From Rhodoferax sp. (GTDB lineage: Bacteria; Pseudomonadota; Gammaproteobacteria; Burkholderiales; Burkholderiaceae_C): 61,075 nt of DNA. Below the pieces are notes generated by a model. That model did not search any database. It was not told the origin of the DNA and saw nothing but the letters and a program-made list of their open reading frames with translations. Shown one piece after another: positions 51,219 to 58,928 of the stretch. Positions within the stretch are counted from its first letter, which is position 1. Every line of letters begins with the position of its first letter. The stretch is from the NCBI GenBank assembly GCA_031291305.1, contig JARLJH010000022.1, positions 1 through 61,075 on the forward strand. The letters run 5' to 3'. Both the position numbers and the translations under genes were made by a program.

Positions 51219-51506
51219 TCAGAGCTGCGCCGTGATGCTTGCGAATGCCTTGTCAGCTCGCTTATAACCCGGGCGAGGACCTGCAAAGCACTGGGGCTGA
51301 ACCGAGACGCAGAGCATCTCATGAACGTGGAACAACTTCCACCCAACGTAGGCTCCGGAATCACTGCCTCCGCCCACTTGGTAGGCTCGAAGCGCCACGT
51401 GTCCCCTCGTATCCATACCATAGGTGTGCGGCTCAACCGTCCGGTGAAAACCGTCGTATATAAAGGACAGCAGATTTCGGCCATTAATGGCAGTGACGAA
51501 ACTCAC
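51219..51506 (-). CDS. Short WYL-like domain protein
   Basis: A 95-residue protein from GTG at 51506, whose start overlaps the stop of the nuclease-like gene (GTGA). It resembles a minimal stand-alone WYL-type domain: NGRNLLSFIYDGFHRTVEPHTYGMD, then ALRAYQVGGGSDSG, GWKLFHVHEM and a C-terminal RPGYKRADKAFASI. WYL domains sense nucleic-acid or nucleotide ligands and are frequent in phage-defence loci. The longer frame to 51560 runs into the upstream gene. Confidence 0.65.
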   Translation of the reverse strand: MSFVTAINGRNLLSFIYDGFHRTVEPHTYGMDTRGHVALRAYQVGGGSDSGAYVGWKLFHVHEMLCVSVQPQCFAGPRPGYKRADKAFASITAQL

Positions 51507-52387
51507 GATGGTTCTCCCTCGTCGTAGTAGTTGTCCCACCAGGCGCTGGTGTCTACGCACATTGAGTCCACGACCACGTCGAGTTCTTCAGGGCTGCCGA
51601 CCTTGCTGGTGAAATTGCAAGTCAGTGGGTAGGAGTCTCGGACGACCACACCGTCATCCCTGCGCACGTCGCTGTTCGAGCCCCATTGAAGCTCGACCCC
51701 GACCGAGCCATACGCGGTGAAATGAATCTTTGCATGGTCCATCGAGGTCACTTCAATCTGATGCACGTACACCTCGTCGATGCAGTGATGCGATGCAATT
51801 TCATCCAAGGTAAGGATAGTCTCGCTGATGACCTCGCTCACGACGTCGTCATTGACCTGCTCTTCGACCCTGCCGCAAAGGAGCTTGCGTGCCTCATCAG
51901 CGCAGTCAAGGAAGGACTGAAGTGCCTCACAGACAGCACATGCCTGACGCTCCACGTCCTCCGGACTCGAACCGAAGGAGTCTTCGTTCACATGCGTGAA
52001 TTTGTTGAGTTGGTCAATGGTCTTGAGCAATGCCTTGCGTTCGGCCGAGACATCAATGCCCAGTTCATCTTCAACATACACCGGGTCGAGGCCAGCATGA
52101 ACCACGTAGTTGACCTTCTGAGCTCGTGTGACTCGCCCGTCATTCCTCTCATCAGGAACAAACCATGAGGTCGCAGTGACCTCATGGTCCGGAGCGAGCT
52201 CAACCAAGACGTGGCGAAAAAGCTCCCGAAATGAGGAGGAAAAGTTGTTCAAACGCAGTGGATTCGGCGCATCCAGAATGCTTTGAATCGTGGCGGTCAA
52301 TAGCTTGCGTTGGAAATCGTTGGCCAGCCGGGGCATGAGCTTCTCTGCCAGTGCGAGGACGGTCTGCATCGTTAAGCTCCAAATCAA
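51503..52387 (-). CDS. pPIWI-associating-nuclease-like protein
   Basis: A 294-residue protein I match to the predicted pPIWI-associating nuclease group. The N-terminal PNPLRLNNFSSSFRELFRHVLVELAPD with SWFVPDE, GRVTRAQKVNYVVHAGLD and LNKFTHV, and the C-terminal HFTAYGSVGVELQWGSNSDVRRDDG and VDTSAWWDNYYDE, recall that group. This is from memory of the family, not from a search. It should be a nuclease acting in conflict systems, though no PIWI gene is nearby. ATG near 52387 overlaps the stop of the upstream gene; a second ATG lies six codons in. Confidence 0.55.
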   Translation of the reverse strand: MIWSLTMQTVLALAEKLMPRLANDFQRKLLTATIQSILDAPNPLRLNNFSSSFRELFRHVLVELAPDHEVTATSWFVPDERNDGRVTRAQKVNYVVHAGLDPVYVEDELGIDVSAERKALLKTIDQLNKFTHVNEDSFGSSPEDVERQACAVCEALQSFLDCADEARKLLCGRVEEQVNDDVVSEVISETILTLDEIASHHCIDEVYVHQIEVTSMDHAKIHFTAYGSVGVELQWGSNSDVRRDDGVVVRDSYPLTCNFTSKVGSPEELDVVVDSMCVDTSAWWDNYYDEGEPS

Positions 52388-52869
52388 GCCGCCTTCTTGC
52401 CCTTGAGCGGCAACTGCAACTCTTCAACGTCCAGCGTGAAGTCGAGGGGCACCTGGATGGGCTGCTGAGCCACGTTCTTGCCGTTGTAAACGTCGACGTC
52501 AGTCTTTAGCTGATAACAGTCACCGACGATTTGCTGACGCCGCTGGGAAAAGGACTTCACGAAGTGGTCGCGTGGAGCTTGGTCATCGTCCATGTCTGCC
52601 CACAACGACATCGTCTTATCGCCCCTCCTGAACCGCACCGCATGCTTTGCACGGTAGCGTTGGCCGTCTTCGTTGGTGCGGAACTCCTCGCGAAAAAACT
52701 GCGAGATGTCCGACGCGATGGCGTCCACGACCGTGCGAATGCTTGGTTTGTGCAATCCTCGCTGATACGCCCACTCTGCCACTGCATGCGGGTCGAGTAA
52801 GCCGTCGCCACCGACCTCCGCTTGGTAGCGCTCAATGTAAGACTTCACCTGATTCACATAAGCCGACAT
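52384..52869 (-). CDS. Conserved unknown protein of the cassette
   Basis: A 161-residue protein. The middle (RYRAKHAVRFRRGDKTMSLWADMDD) and QRRQQIVGDCYQLKTDVDVYNGKN followed by PIQVPLDFTLDVEEL form a pattern I recognise from a widespread family of uncharacterised bacterial proteins. No catalytic motif is evident. It overlaps the nuclease-like gene by four bases and is 25 bp from the HigA-ImmA gene. Confidence 0.65.
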   Translation of the reverse strand: MSAYVNQVKSYIERYQAEVGGDGLLDPHAVAEWAYQRGLHKPSIRTVVDAIASDISQFFREEFRTNEDGQRYRAKHAVRFRRGDKTMSLWADMDDDQAPRDHFVKSFSQRRQQIVGDCYQLKTDVDVYNGKNVAQQPIQVPLDFTLDVEELQLPLKGKKAA

Positions 52870-52894
52870 AGCAGTTCCCTAACGAATGTTGTGA

Positions 52895-54013
52895 CTACTC
52901 GGAAAACGAACCCCAGCCGTCAGCGTCAGCCGACGGTAGCACTAGCGCTCGAACCTTGACCAGGTGCTTGCGCAAGAAATCGTGACGCCCCAGCTTGCGA
53001 TGGAGCTGCCCGACCACCAAACCCGGATGCACGTTGATTCGCTGCGCGAAGCGAATCACCTTCTCCTCGGAGAAGTACGGCTGTACACGGGCGATGAAGT
53101 TCTCTAACTCGGCCGACGGCACGCAAAACTCCGCACCTGCCGCGTTGGCCAATCGCTCGCACTCAGGCAACGCCTCCCTGTCTTCGCCCACGTCGGTATC
53201 AATGACTGCTTGGCTACTGGCCTTACCGTCCTCGCGCAACAAGTGCTCAATCTCATGCCGTAAGACGAACCAGAAGTTGTCAATCCGGTCAAAGCGCAAC
53301 GTCATGCCTATGACCGGCTTGTCGTCCTGGAGCCAGAAGCAAGCACCGTCAATCTTGGAGCCGGTCATAGGCTCCACCATCACAAGGCGAACACCGGCTT
53401 CCGCAAGGAGGCGAGGCACATGGCGCACATCCTCGGGCGAGAGCGTTAGCGCTTTGAGCTTTTCAACTGCCGCCAAGAGCTTCGCGCGCGAATAACCTGG
53501 CACCACCTGCTGGCTCGCCATGGCCTTCACTCGGAACAGCCATGCCAACTGCAGTGGTGTGACCTCAAGGGTCGCGTGTGTCTTTTTTGCGTTGTGGCAG
53601 AGCTCAGGCTTTGCTGACATATCCGGAATGAAAAAGAAGGCGCAAAAGCGTTGCTCCAAAACATCTATGTTTTCGCTGGTGCGGACCCAACCACGGCGGA
53701 GCATTTCCCGCACGGGGAACTTGTCATATAGCCGGGCCTTTCGAGTAACGTTGTCATTGGAGAGTTTGACCTTAGATAGCTGATATTGGCTCTCCAAGTT
53801 CATCCAATAATCTGGCGAAGTACCAAAGGCATCGGCGAGGCCCTTCGCGGTTTCAGGCGTGATTGCACGCTTTCCCGCGATGAGCTCGCTTATCAGTCGT
53901 GGTGGTCGGTCAAGAATATCCGCCAGCTCTTGCTGATTCCACTCCCGTGCCTCCAACTCCTCACGCAGGAATTCCCCTGGCGGGAATACTTCAACTGGCA
54001 CGCGTGCATTCAT
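52895..54013 (-). CDS. HigA-type antitoxin fused to an ImmA/IrrE peptidase
   Basis: A 372-residue two-domain protein. The N-terminal helix-turn-helix (PPGEFLREELEAREWNQQELADILDRPPRLISELIAGKRAITPETAKGLA) is the HigA antitoxin type. The C-terminal part has the zinc-metallopeptidase motif HEIEH (in FVLRHEIEHLLRED) of ImmA/IrrE proteins, with a following ECERLANAAGAEFCVP. ImmA peptidases cleave regulators upon stress, so the antitoxin could be controlled by proteolysis. It lies 14 bp after the HigB-like toxin gene, the usual toxin-first higBA order. Confidence 0.88.
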   Translation of the reverse strand: MNARVPVEVFPPGEFLREELEAREWNQQELADILDRPPRLISELIAGKRAITPETAKGLADAFGTSPDYWMNLESQYQLSKVKLSNDNVTRKARLYDKFPVREMLRRGWVRTSENIDVLEQRFCAFFFIPDMSAKPELCHNAKKTHATLEVTPLQLAWLFRVKAMASQQVVPGYSRAKLLAAVEKLKALTLSPEDVRHVPRLLAEAGVRLVMVEPMTGSKIDGACFWLQDDKPVIGMTLRFDRIDNFWFVLRHEIEHLLREDGKASSQAVIDTDVGEDREALPECERLANAAGAEFCVPSAELENFIARVQPYFSEEKVIRFAQRINVHPGLVVGQLHRKLGRHDFLRKHLVKVRALVLPSADADGWGSFSE

Positions 54014-54027
54014 GGTCTCTCCTGTCT

Positions 54028-54324
54028 CTAGTGATAGTCAACAATTTCAATAATTCCGATGACTTTGCATGGGTGGTCGCCCCGGATTTCCAATATCAAA
54101 CGCCACTGCAAATTCAGACGTACTGACTGTTGTCCTTCCCTGTTTCCCTTAAGTTTTTCAAAGTTCAGTGACCTCACAGCCAGAAAATCGCGCTCATCCC
54201 TGAAGGCGCGAATCTGCTGCATCCGTTTTCGAAAGGCACGCACGACCTCCTGCGGGCGCCCGGCGGTGAACTGGGCATCGGTCTCTAGGCGGTCTAGGTC
54301 AGCATCGTCAAAAACAACTTCCAT
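54028..54324 (-). CDS. higB: HigB/RelE-family toxin
   Basis: A 98-residue RelE-fold protein. The pattern FRKRMQQIRAFRDERDFLAVRSLNFEKLKGNREGQQSVRLNLQWRLILEI is typical of HigB, the LNFEKLKG and VRLNLQWR segments being diagnostic. HigB cleaves ribosome-bound mRNA. It precedes the HigA-ImmA gene and is the first gene of the leftward cassette. Confidence 0.85.
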   Translation of the reverse strand: MEVVFDDADLDRLETDAQFTAGRPQEVVRAFRKRMQQIRAFRDERDFLAVRSLNFEKLKGNREGQQSVRLNLQWRLILEIRGDHPCKVIGIIEIVDYH

Positions 54325-54675
54325 GTGAAGATTTTAGGATGAAATCTTGAATCAGTCAAGTCCATCATTACACATAGTGTAAATATGTACGTTTTAACAA
54401 AAGAAGAGGCTCGCAGCTGAGCTCGGCGCCTCAAATGCAGACCTGCTTGCACAGGAAATTGAATAATTTCTGCAGCCTTCACCCCATCACGCGTGCCGGG
54501 CCCGCCAAACGACATGGGACGACCAATGTCTCACAAACGGTCGTTTGTGAGACTGTCGGCCACCGGCCTTGTGGACCGCCGAAACAACACAATTTCTTGT
54601 CTCAAAACTCAGTTGCGAATTCAAAGTCTCATCGCTATACGATTGGCTGAGTTTTGAGACAACACCCACACCAAC
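54325..54675. promoter_or_regulatory. Divergent region holding the higBA promoter and a res-like site
   Basis: A 351-bp stretch without genes. The left part must contain the promoter of the leftward higB cassette. The right part (54528-54662) holds perfect inverted repeats described separately. An AT-rich segment lies at about 54330-54410. Confidence 0.5.
54528..54662. other. Candidate res recombination site
   Basis: Site-sized repeats suited to a serine resolvase. A 26-bp perfect palindrome (54528-54553) has 12-bp arms around a GT dinucleotide. A 66-bp block (54597-54662) is bounded by perfect 16-bp inverted arms and has another GTCTCA inside (54626). All half-sites share GTCTCA. A central dinucleotide in the first palindrome fits the crossover geometry of resolvases. 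The resolvase gene starts 500 bp downstream. Confidence 0.6.
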
Positions 54676-55158
54676 ATGACACCGCGACTGAAATCTGTAA
54701 TCGACGAGCTCTACCGACCAGGACAGCGGCGAAAAATCTTCGCGTTGTCGAGAGCGGAAGCTGAAAACATCCCCCGATTGCCAACCATCGCCATCATCTC
54801 CATCACAGCCCCCGAGCGGCCACCGGCCAATCTGGACGGTTTCGAGCACCTGATGCGGTTGAGCTTTGCGGATGTCGACCATTTAAGCACCAACCTGTCA
54901 GCCCGTGGTCGTGAAAAGGTGTCGAAGGCATTCACACTGGACCAAGCCGAACAAGTTCTGTCATTTGTCGATGCACTGCCGACCAGTGTGCTGTCAATCG
55001 TCGTTCACTGTGAGGGAGGCTATTCGCGGTCGTGCGCAGTGGCCTATGTGCTGCATGAGCTTCACGGGTACGCCGCCGAGCTTGAACGACTACAGAACGC
55101 CAACCCATCTGTTGTCAAGATGCTGCGTTATGCTGCAGCAGCACACCCGAAAAGGTAA
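54676..55158 (+). CDS. Tyrosine/dual-specificity phosphatase-like protein
   Basis: A 160-residue cytosolic protein with a Cys-based phosphatase loop HCEGGYSRS (C-x5-R) after a hydrophobic strand (LSIVVHC) and an upstream FADVDH that may supply the general acid. It resembles small dual-specificity-type phosphatases carried on plasmids. It lies between the res-like site and the resolvase gene, ending 3 bp before the latter, so the two are co-transcribed. Confidence 0.75.
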   Translation: MTPRLKSVIDELYRPGQRRKIFALSRAEAENIPRLPTIAIISITAPERPPANLDGFEHLMRLSFADVDHLSTNLSARGREKVSKAFTLDQAEQVLSFVDALPTSVLSIVVHCEGGYSRSCAVAYVLHELHGYAAELERLQNANPSVVKMLRYAAAAHPKR

Positions 55159-55161
55159 GCT

Positions 55162-55707
55162 ATGCTCGTTGGATATGCACGTGTCTCAACAGACGACCAA
55201 AATCTAGACCTGCAGCTCGACGCCCTCAAAGCCGCAGGGTGCGAGCAACTGTTCACTGACAAGGTGAGTGGTGCTTCTAAGTCCAAAGAAGGCCTTGATG
55301 ACGCACTGCGTTACGCCAGAAAGGGCGATACCCTCGTTGTTTGGAAACTTGACCGGCTCGGCCGCACAGTCAAGGGCTTGGTTGAGTTGGTGGAAGGCAT
55401 CCAGGCGCGTGGTGTTCAATTTAAGAGCATCACCGACAGCATCGACACCTCGACTGCGGCCGGACGGTTCTTCTTTCATGTCATGGCGGCTTTGGCGGAG
55501 ATGGAGCGGGAACTCATCAAGGAAAGAACCAGAGCCGGATTAAGTGCTGCGCGGGCCCGTGGTCGAATGGGTGGTCGCAAGCTCAAGATGGACCCCTCGA
55601 AAATTGCGTCGGCTAAAACGCTCCTTGACTCCGGCAGGACGGGTCAAGAAATTGCCAACAATTTGGGCGTGTCCCGCGCGACGCTCTACCGAGCTCTCGC
55701 TGCTTAA
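55162..55707 (+). CDS. tnpR: Serine resolvase/invertase
   Basis: A 181-residue small serine recombinase. The catalytic domain opens MLVGYARVSTDDQNLDLQLDAL with the nucleophile Ser9, continues VWKLDRLGRTVKGLVELV and ends with the long E helix FFFHVMAALAEMERELIKERT. The C-terminal helix-turn-helix is QEIANNLGVSRATLYRAL. It presumably acts on the repeats at 54528-54662. No Tn3-type transposase gene is in the window, so it may resolve multimers or be a transposon remnant. Confidence 0.92.
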   Translation: MLVGYARVSTDDQNLDLQLDALKAAGCEQLFTDKVSGASKSKEGLDDALRYARKGDTLVVWKLDRLGRTVKGLVELVEGIQARGVQFKSITDSIDTSTAAGRFFFHVMAALAEMERELIKERTRAGLSAARARGRMGGRKLKMDPSKIASAKTLLDSGRTGQEIANNLGVSRATLYRALAA

Positions 55708-56412
55708 CAAGGGTGTTGAAAACATCATGCCCGCACACGGCATTGCGCGCCGTGATGCTTTTTCCTGCGGGGTATGTCCTGCCGTGTGCGGGGCAGCGAG
55801 AGACGTGTTCAGTGCGGCACTATGCCCTGCACACGGCACTTTTTGCCGTGAAGACGGTCATTCCTGAGGCGGGGCATTGTCGTGCCGTGAAGCGGGGCAG
55901 CGTCAGCCGTGTTCGGTGCGCTGCGCGGGCAAGCGCAAATTGGGCGCGATGTTGGGGAATGCATTGCAAACGGGCTGGAGGTGACTTCTCTTGGCTCGTG
56001 CCAACATTTTCGCGAATCACTTTTACGGATGATTCTTAACTAACGAAAAAATTTGGTCAAAACTGCCGAACGATTTGTTTACAACGGCGGTCGAGTCCGA
56101 CTGCCTCATCAGGCCACCCTTCACCAGGAATGGCCGGAAGAGTTCGCGGATATAGTCAGAGCAATAAGACCGTCATCGCGCCCAAATGACAGCTCGTTCA
56201 AAACCCGTCAAGAAAACTGCACTCCATGCCATTGCCCTGTTTGAGGCTGTGAAGGTTTTGCTGCCATCGCTGCCAGCTTAGCTTAGCTTAGCTTAGGGCT
56301 GGTGAGCTTGGTGCACCATGATGTGCGCTCCATGGCTTATGCCTTCATCGGCCAATTTCACCTTGTCCCCGACGCGCACTAACTATTTCAGGTCCCCTCG
56401 GGGGCCATCGTC
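55708..56412. repeat. Repeat-rich non-coding stretch after the resolvase
   Basis: About 700 bp without a convincing gene. A TGCCC(N)GCACACGGCA unit occurs at 55728-55742, inverted at 55780-55795 and again at 55823-55838, with further GCGGGGCA and GCCGTG copies to about 55930. A CACGGCA/TGCCGTG hairpin lies at 55832-55850. Four tandem AGCTT units occur at 56275-56294. Overlapping open frames (55544-55867, 55713-56039, 56053-56244) look fortuitous. Confidence 0.6.
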
Positions 56413-56432
56413 TTGGCACGTGCCAAGACGAT
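56407..56432. promoter_or_regulatory. Perfect 26-bp palindrome
   Basis: Every base pairs with its mirror. It spans the predicted TTG start (56413) of the frameshifted small gene and has the centre CACGTG. It could be an operator or an RNA hairpin masking that start codon. Confidence 0.7.
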
Positions 56433-56637
56433 AGCGACTGTTTACGACCTCAGCACTCTGACTGGCGCCGCCAAAGAAGCCGCGTACCTGAGCGTCCGTG
56501 AATTGTTTACAAAATCCGTTGAATCTGACTATCCGACCCACGAAGTATTCATGAAAAAAAGTGGCCAAAAGAGTACGCCGACATGCTCGAACGCAACGCG
56601 CGCTTCAGGATACCATTCGAGTTTTAGCAATACCTGA
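56413..56637 (+). pseudogene. Small gene with a -1 frameshift at an A7 run
   Basis: The frame reads MARAKTIATVYDLSTLTGAAKEAAYLSVRELF and continues to HEVFMKK. There the run AAAAAAAG (56552 onward) interrupts a good frame. Shifting back one base continues as WPKEYADMLERNARFRIPFEF and stops at about 56627, giving a plausible protein of about 71 residues. The unshifted frame looks random after this point. It may be a decayed gene, a homopolymer sequencing error, or programmed frameshifting on A-AAA-AAG. I do not recognise the protein. Confidence 0.45.
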
Positions 56638-56742
56638 CCCCCGAGATGGGTCAACAGATACTGCCAGTTGAGGTGCACACCACTGGCAGAATTCTGGCCC
56701 AAATGCTGGACGCAACGGCACCCCGTCGCTACAGTTTTGGGT

Positions 56743-57078
56743 ATGAATACACCCCTTCCGCCCACCATCTGGACTGTCAAGCCCATTGAAGAACAGCGTG
56801 CGCTGACACTGACCGACTGGGCCATTTTTGGAATCAAAATGTCCCGTTCACCTGTGCGCAGACGCCACTTTGCGGGCTACAACGTTCAAGACCGGGAGGG
56901 CCGCGCCAGCTCCGCCATCGTGCAGTTCGACACGGTAACGCTGCGCGGCGTGACGAAGTCCGGCCGGGTGTACCAACTGAGTGGGAGCCCCGGGTTGGAG
57001 GGCGATGGGCAGCATGTGTGGGCGTCCTGGCTTCGTCTTGCAAAAGCTACAGACGTCGAGCGGGTGCAGTTGTCGTGA
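56743..57078 (+). CDS. Unrecognised small protein, first of the micro-operon
   Basis: A 111-residue protein from ATG at 56743 with a beta-rich middle (SRSPVRRRHFAGYNVQDREGRASSAIVQFDTVTLRGVTKSGRVYQLSG). I do not recognise the family; the pattern resembles small phage or plasmid proteins. The frame is open upstream to 56668 without conserved sequence. Its stop overlaps the GTG start of the HAD gene, placing it at the head of a tightly packed rightward operon. Confidence 0.65.
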   Translation: MNTPLPPTIWTVKPIEEQRALTLTDWAIFGIKMSRSPVRRRHFAGYNVQDREGRASSAIVQFDTVTLRGVTKSGRVYQLSGSPGLEGDGQHVWASWLRLAKATDVERVQLS

Positions 57079-57563
57079 ATATTCTGTACTTGGACTTTGA
57101 CGGCGTGCTACATCACGAAAATTGCCTGTACCACCCCAGGCGCGGGGCGTACCTAGAGGCGCCGGAGCGGTATACGCTGTTTCAGCACGCAGAGCTTCTG
57201 GTGCAACTGCTAGCGCCGTACCCCGCCCTGCAAATTGTGTTGTCCACGTCCTGGGTGCTGCGCTACGGCTGCAGCGCCACTGCCAAGCGCCTGCCCCCAG
57301 GACTTCGCGACCGCGTCGTTGGCGCGACGTTTCACTCCAGGCACATGCATGCAGACGACTTCCGTGTCCTGCCGCGCGGCGTGCAAGTGGCTGAGGACGC
57401 CCTGCGCCGGCAACCGCGTGCCTGGATAGCGCTGGACGATGACGACGAAGGCTGGCTCAAAGAGCACCGCCATCGGCTTATAAAAACGCACCAGTATGAG
57501 GGCCTGAACATGCCCGGCGTTATCCAAAAACTGAACGCAAAGTTGGCGGAGATGCACAAATGA
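57075..57563 (+). CDS. HAD-superfamily phosphatase-like protein (HAD_SAK type)
   Basis: A 162-residue protein from GTG at 57075, overlapping the previous stop. It has the HAD nucleophile motif LYLDFDGVLH, the second motif IVLSTSWV, and an acidic third motif IALDDDDEGW. This compact arrangement resembles the HAD domain of Swiss-army-knife RNA repair proteins, many of which are phage or mobile-element encoded. The substrate is unknown, possibly a 2' or 3' phosphate on nucleic acid. Confidence 0.8.
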   Translation: MNILYLDFDGVLHHENCLYHPRRGAYLEAPERYTLFQHAELLVQLLAPYPALQIVLSTSWVLRYGCSATAKRLPPGLRDRVVGATFHSRHMHADDFRVLPRGVQVAEDALRRQPRAWIALDDDDEGWLKEHRHRLIKTHQYEGLNMPGVIQKLNAKLAEMHK

Positions 57564-57640
57564 GGGCCAAGCTTGTTGCCGTTGTCGCCAAGTGGGTGGG
57601 GGCTGTCGCGGTTTTTGTGTCGTGGTGGCTGTGGCGCTGA
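57560..57640 (+). CDS. 26-residue membrane-type micro-ORF
   Basis: ATG overlaps the HAD stop (ATGA), and the TGA overlaps the next ATG (TGATG). The peptide MRAKLVAVVAKWVGAVAVFV followed by SWWLWR is basic and hydrophobic, like a single-pass small membrane protein. The two perfect overlaps suggest it is translated, but it has no other support. Confidence 0.4.
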   Translation: MRAKLVAVVAKWVGAVAVFVSWWLWR

Positions 57641-58206
57641 TGGGCTGGCCCGAACTCCGCCTGCAGCTGGCGTTGTGGCTGCACCAAAGCTGGCCGTTTC
57701 GGCTTGTTGCATGGTTGCGCCTTCGGCGGGTGCCCAAGGAACGAGGGTTTGGCCAGTTTCGGGCGCATGCACCGGGACAAGATTCGCTGCAGGACGTTGT
57801 AAATCGCTTGCTAGCGGAAATAACCCGGTTGACGGCCGAAGAAGTTGCTATCAACATTGGAGCACAAATGACCATCTCAAAAATAGACCAAGCCCGTGCA
57901 TGCCTAGCTGACGCCAAGCGCCCAGAGAACTCACCGCTCACATGCATCGACGCCGCTATTAGCGCAATTGCGCTGGTGGCCCCGGAGAAGCTTGAGGACA
58001 AGTACTTTACGAGGTATCAGCAGCTGAAATACACCCGCCCGCTCACGGACCAGGAGCTCACGTTTTATTACGCAACGATTGTCGGCATAGCCGACACCTT
58101 GCTATCAAAGCGCGAAGACGAGCCGCAGTCCAACCCCGTCACGCTTGCAGCCATCGAGGCCGCTAAGAGTGGCGAGGTGACCGACGTCTCGCCCGACGAC
58201 CTTTAA
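57640..58206 (+). CDS. Unrecognised helical protein of the micro-operon
   Basis: An open frame of 188 codons from ATG at 57640, coupled to the micro-ORF. The start is ambiguous: ATG at 57868 is preceded by TTGCTATCAA and TTGGAG, the same leader found before two later genes, and would give a 112-residue helical protein (SKIDQARACLADAKRPENS, LEDKYFTRYQQLKYTRPLTDQELTFYYATIVGIADTLLSKRED). The part before 57868 is Trp/Leu/Arg-rich and less protein-like. I cannot name a family. Confidence 0.5.
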   Translation: MGWPELRLQLALWLHQSWPFRLVAWLRLRRVPKERGFGQFRAHAPGQDSLQDVVNRLLAEITRLTAEEVAINIGAQMTISKIDQARACLADAKRPENSPLTCIDAAISAIALVAPEKLEDKYFTRYQQLKYTRPLTDQELTFYYATIVGIADTLLSKREDEPQSNPVTLAAIEAAKSGEVTDVSPDDL

Positions 58207-58232
58207 TTGCTATCAAGCTTGGAGACAAATTG

Positions 58233-58928
58233 ATGGACATTGCTGAGCGGTACTTCCATTTTCTTGAAACGCAATACATAGCGGAGGATGGCACACGTCA
58301 GCAGTCGGCCAAAGGGCGCTATGTCGCGCACCTGCGTGAAATTCATGCGGGGTACCGCCCTCGATACGACCTTACTGCTTGCCTTGCCGCGACCCAGGAA
58401 GGCTTCTGTGGTCGGGTCTGGTTTTGGTCAGACCTGCACTTTTTTCACACTAACGTCATCAGATACTGCGACCGCCCCTTTGCAACCGCTGCGGAAATGA
58501 ACTCAGCGTTGCTATCAAATTGTCTGTCCTGTGTCACCGCGCAGGACATATTGGTAATCGGTGGCGACATCACGATGGGAAATATCGAAGCGACGAATGC
58601 GATGCTGCGCGCCATCCCTGGGTTCAAAATAAATGTGCTTGGCAACCATGATTATCACAAGCATGCATTGCTTAAGTTGGCGGTGGACGAAAGCGCGGCG
58701 TGCTTTGAAATTGTGTATGCAGGGCAGTCGATATTTGTGTCGCATTACCCGGTTAGCGAGGCGGCACTATCACCCGGGCAGCTCAATTTGCATGGCCATA
58801 TCCACAACAACGGCCTACCTCCAGCTCTTGGTGGCGGCAAGCGGCACATAAATATGAGTGTTGAATGCATTGGTTACACCCCTGTGTTGCTGCCAAACCT
58901 ATTGCTATCAAAATTGGAGACAAAATGA
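58233..58928 (+). CDS. Calcineurin-like metallophosphoesterase
   Basis: A 231-residue protein from ATG at 58233. The metallophosphoesterase motifs are complete: WSDLHFFH, VIGGDITMGN, LGNHDYHKH, SHYP and LHGHIH. The opening SDLHFFHTNVIRYCDRPF is typical of phage-type phosphoesterases that act on nucleotides or RNA ends. The leader TTGCTATCAA-N2-TTGGAG precedes it. Next to a HAD phosphatase it may form part of an end-processing set. Confidence 0.85.
   Translation: MDIAERYFHFLETQYIAEDGTRQQSAKGRYVAHLREIHAGYRPRYDLTACLAATQEGFCGRVWFWSDLHFFHTNVIRYCDRPFATAAEMNSALLSNCLSCVTAQDILVIGGDITMGNIEATNAMLRAIPGFKINVLGNHDYHKHALLKLAVDESAACFEIVYAGQSIFVSHYPVSEAALSPGQLNLHGHIHNNGLPPALGGGKRHINMSVECIGYTPVLLPNLLLSKLETK

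Noticed and set aside
54676-55707. Complete Tn3-family transposon
   Set aside because: Only a resolvase and a res-like site are visible; there is no tnpA and no terminal 38-bp inverted repeats were found in the flanks.
55544-56244. Overlapping open frames after the resolvase
   Set aside because: They run through an inverted-repeat cluster, have biased composition and no ribosome binding sites. A weak resemblance between WPEEFADIVRAI in the frame at 56053 and WPKEYADMLER in the frameshifted gene is too short to use.
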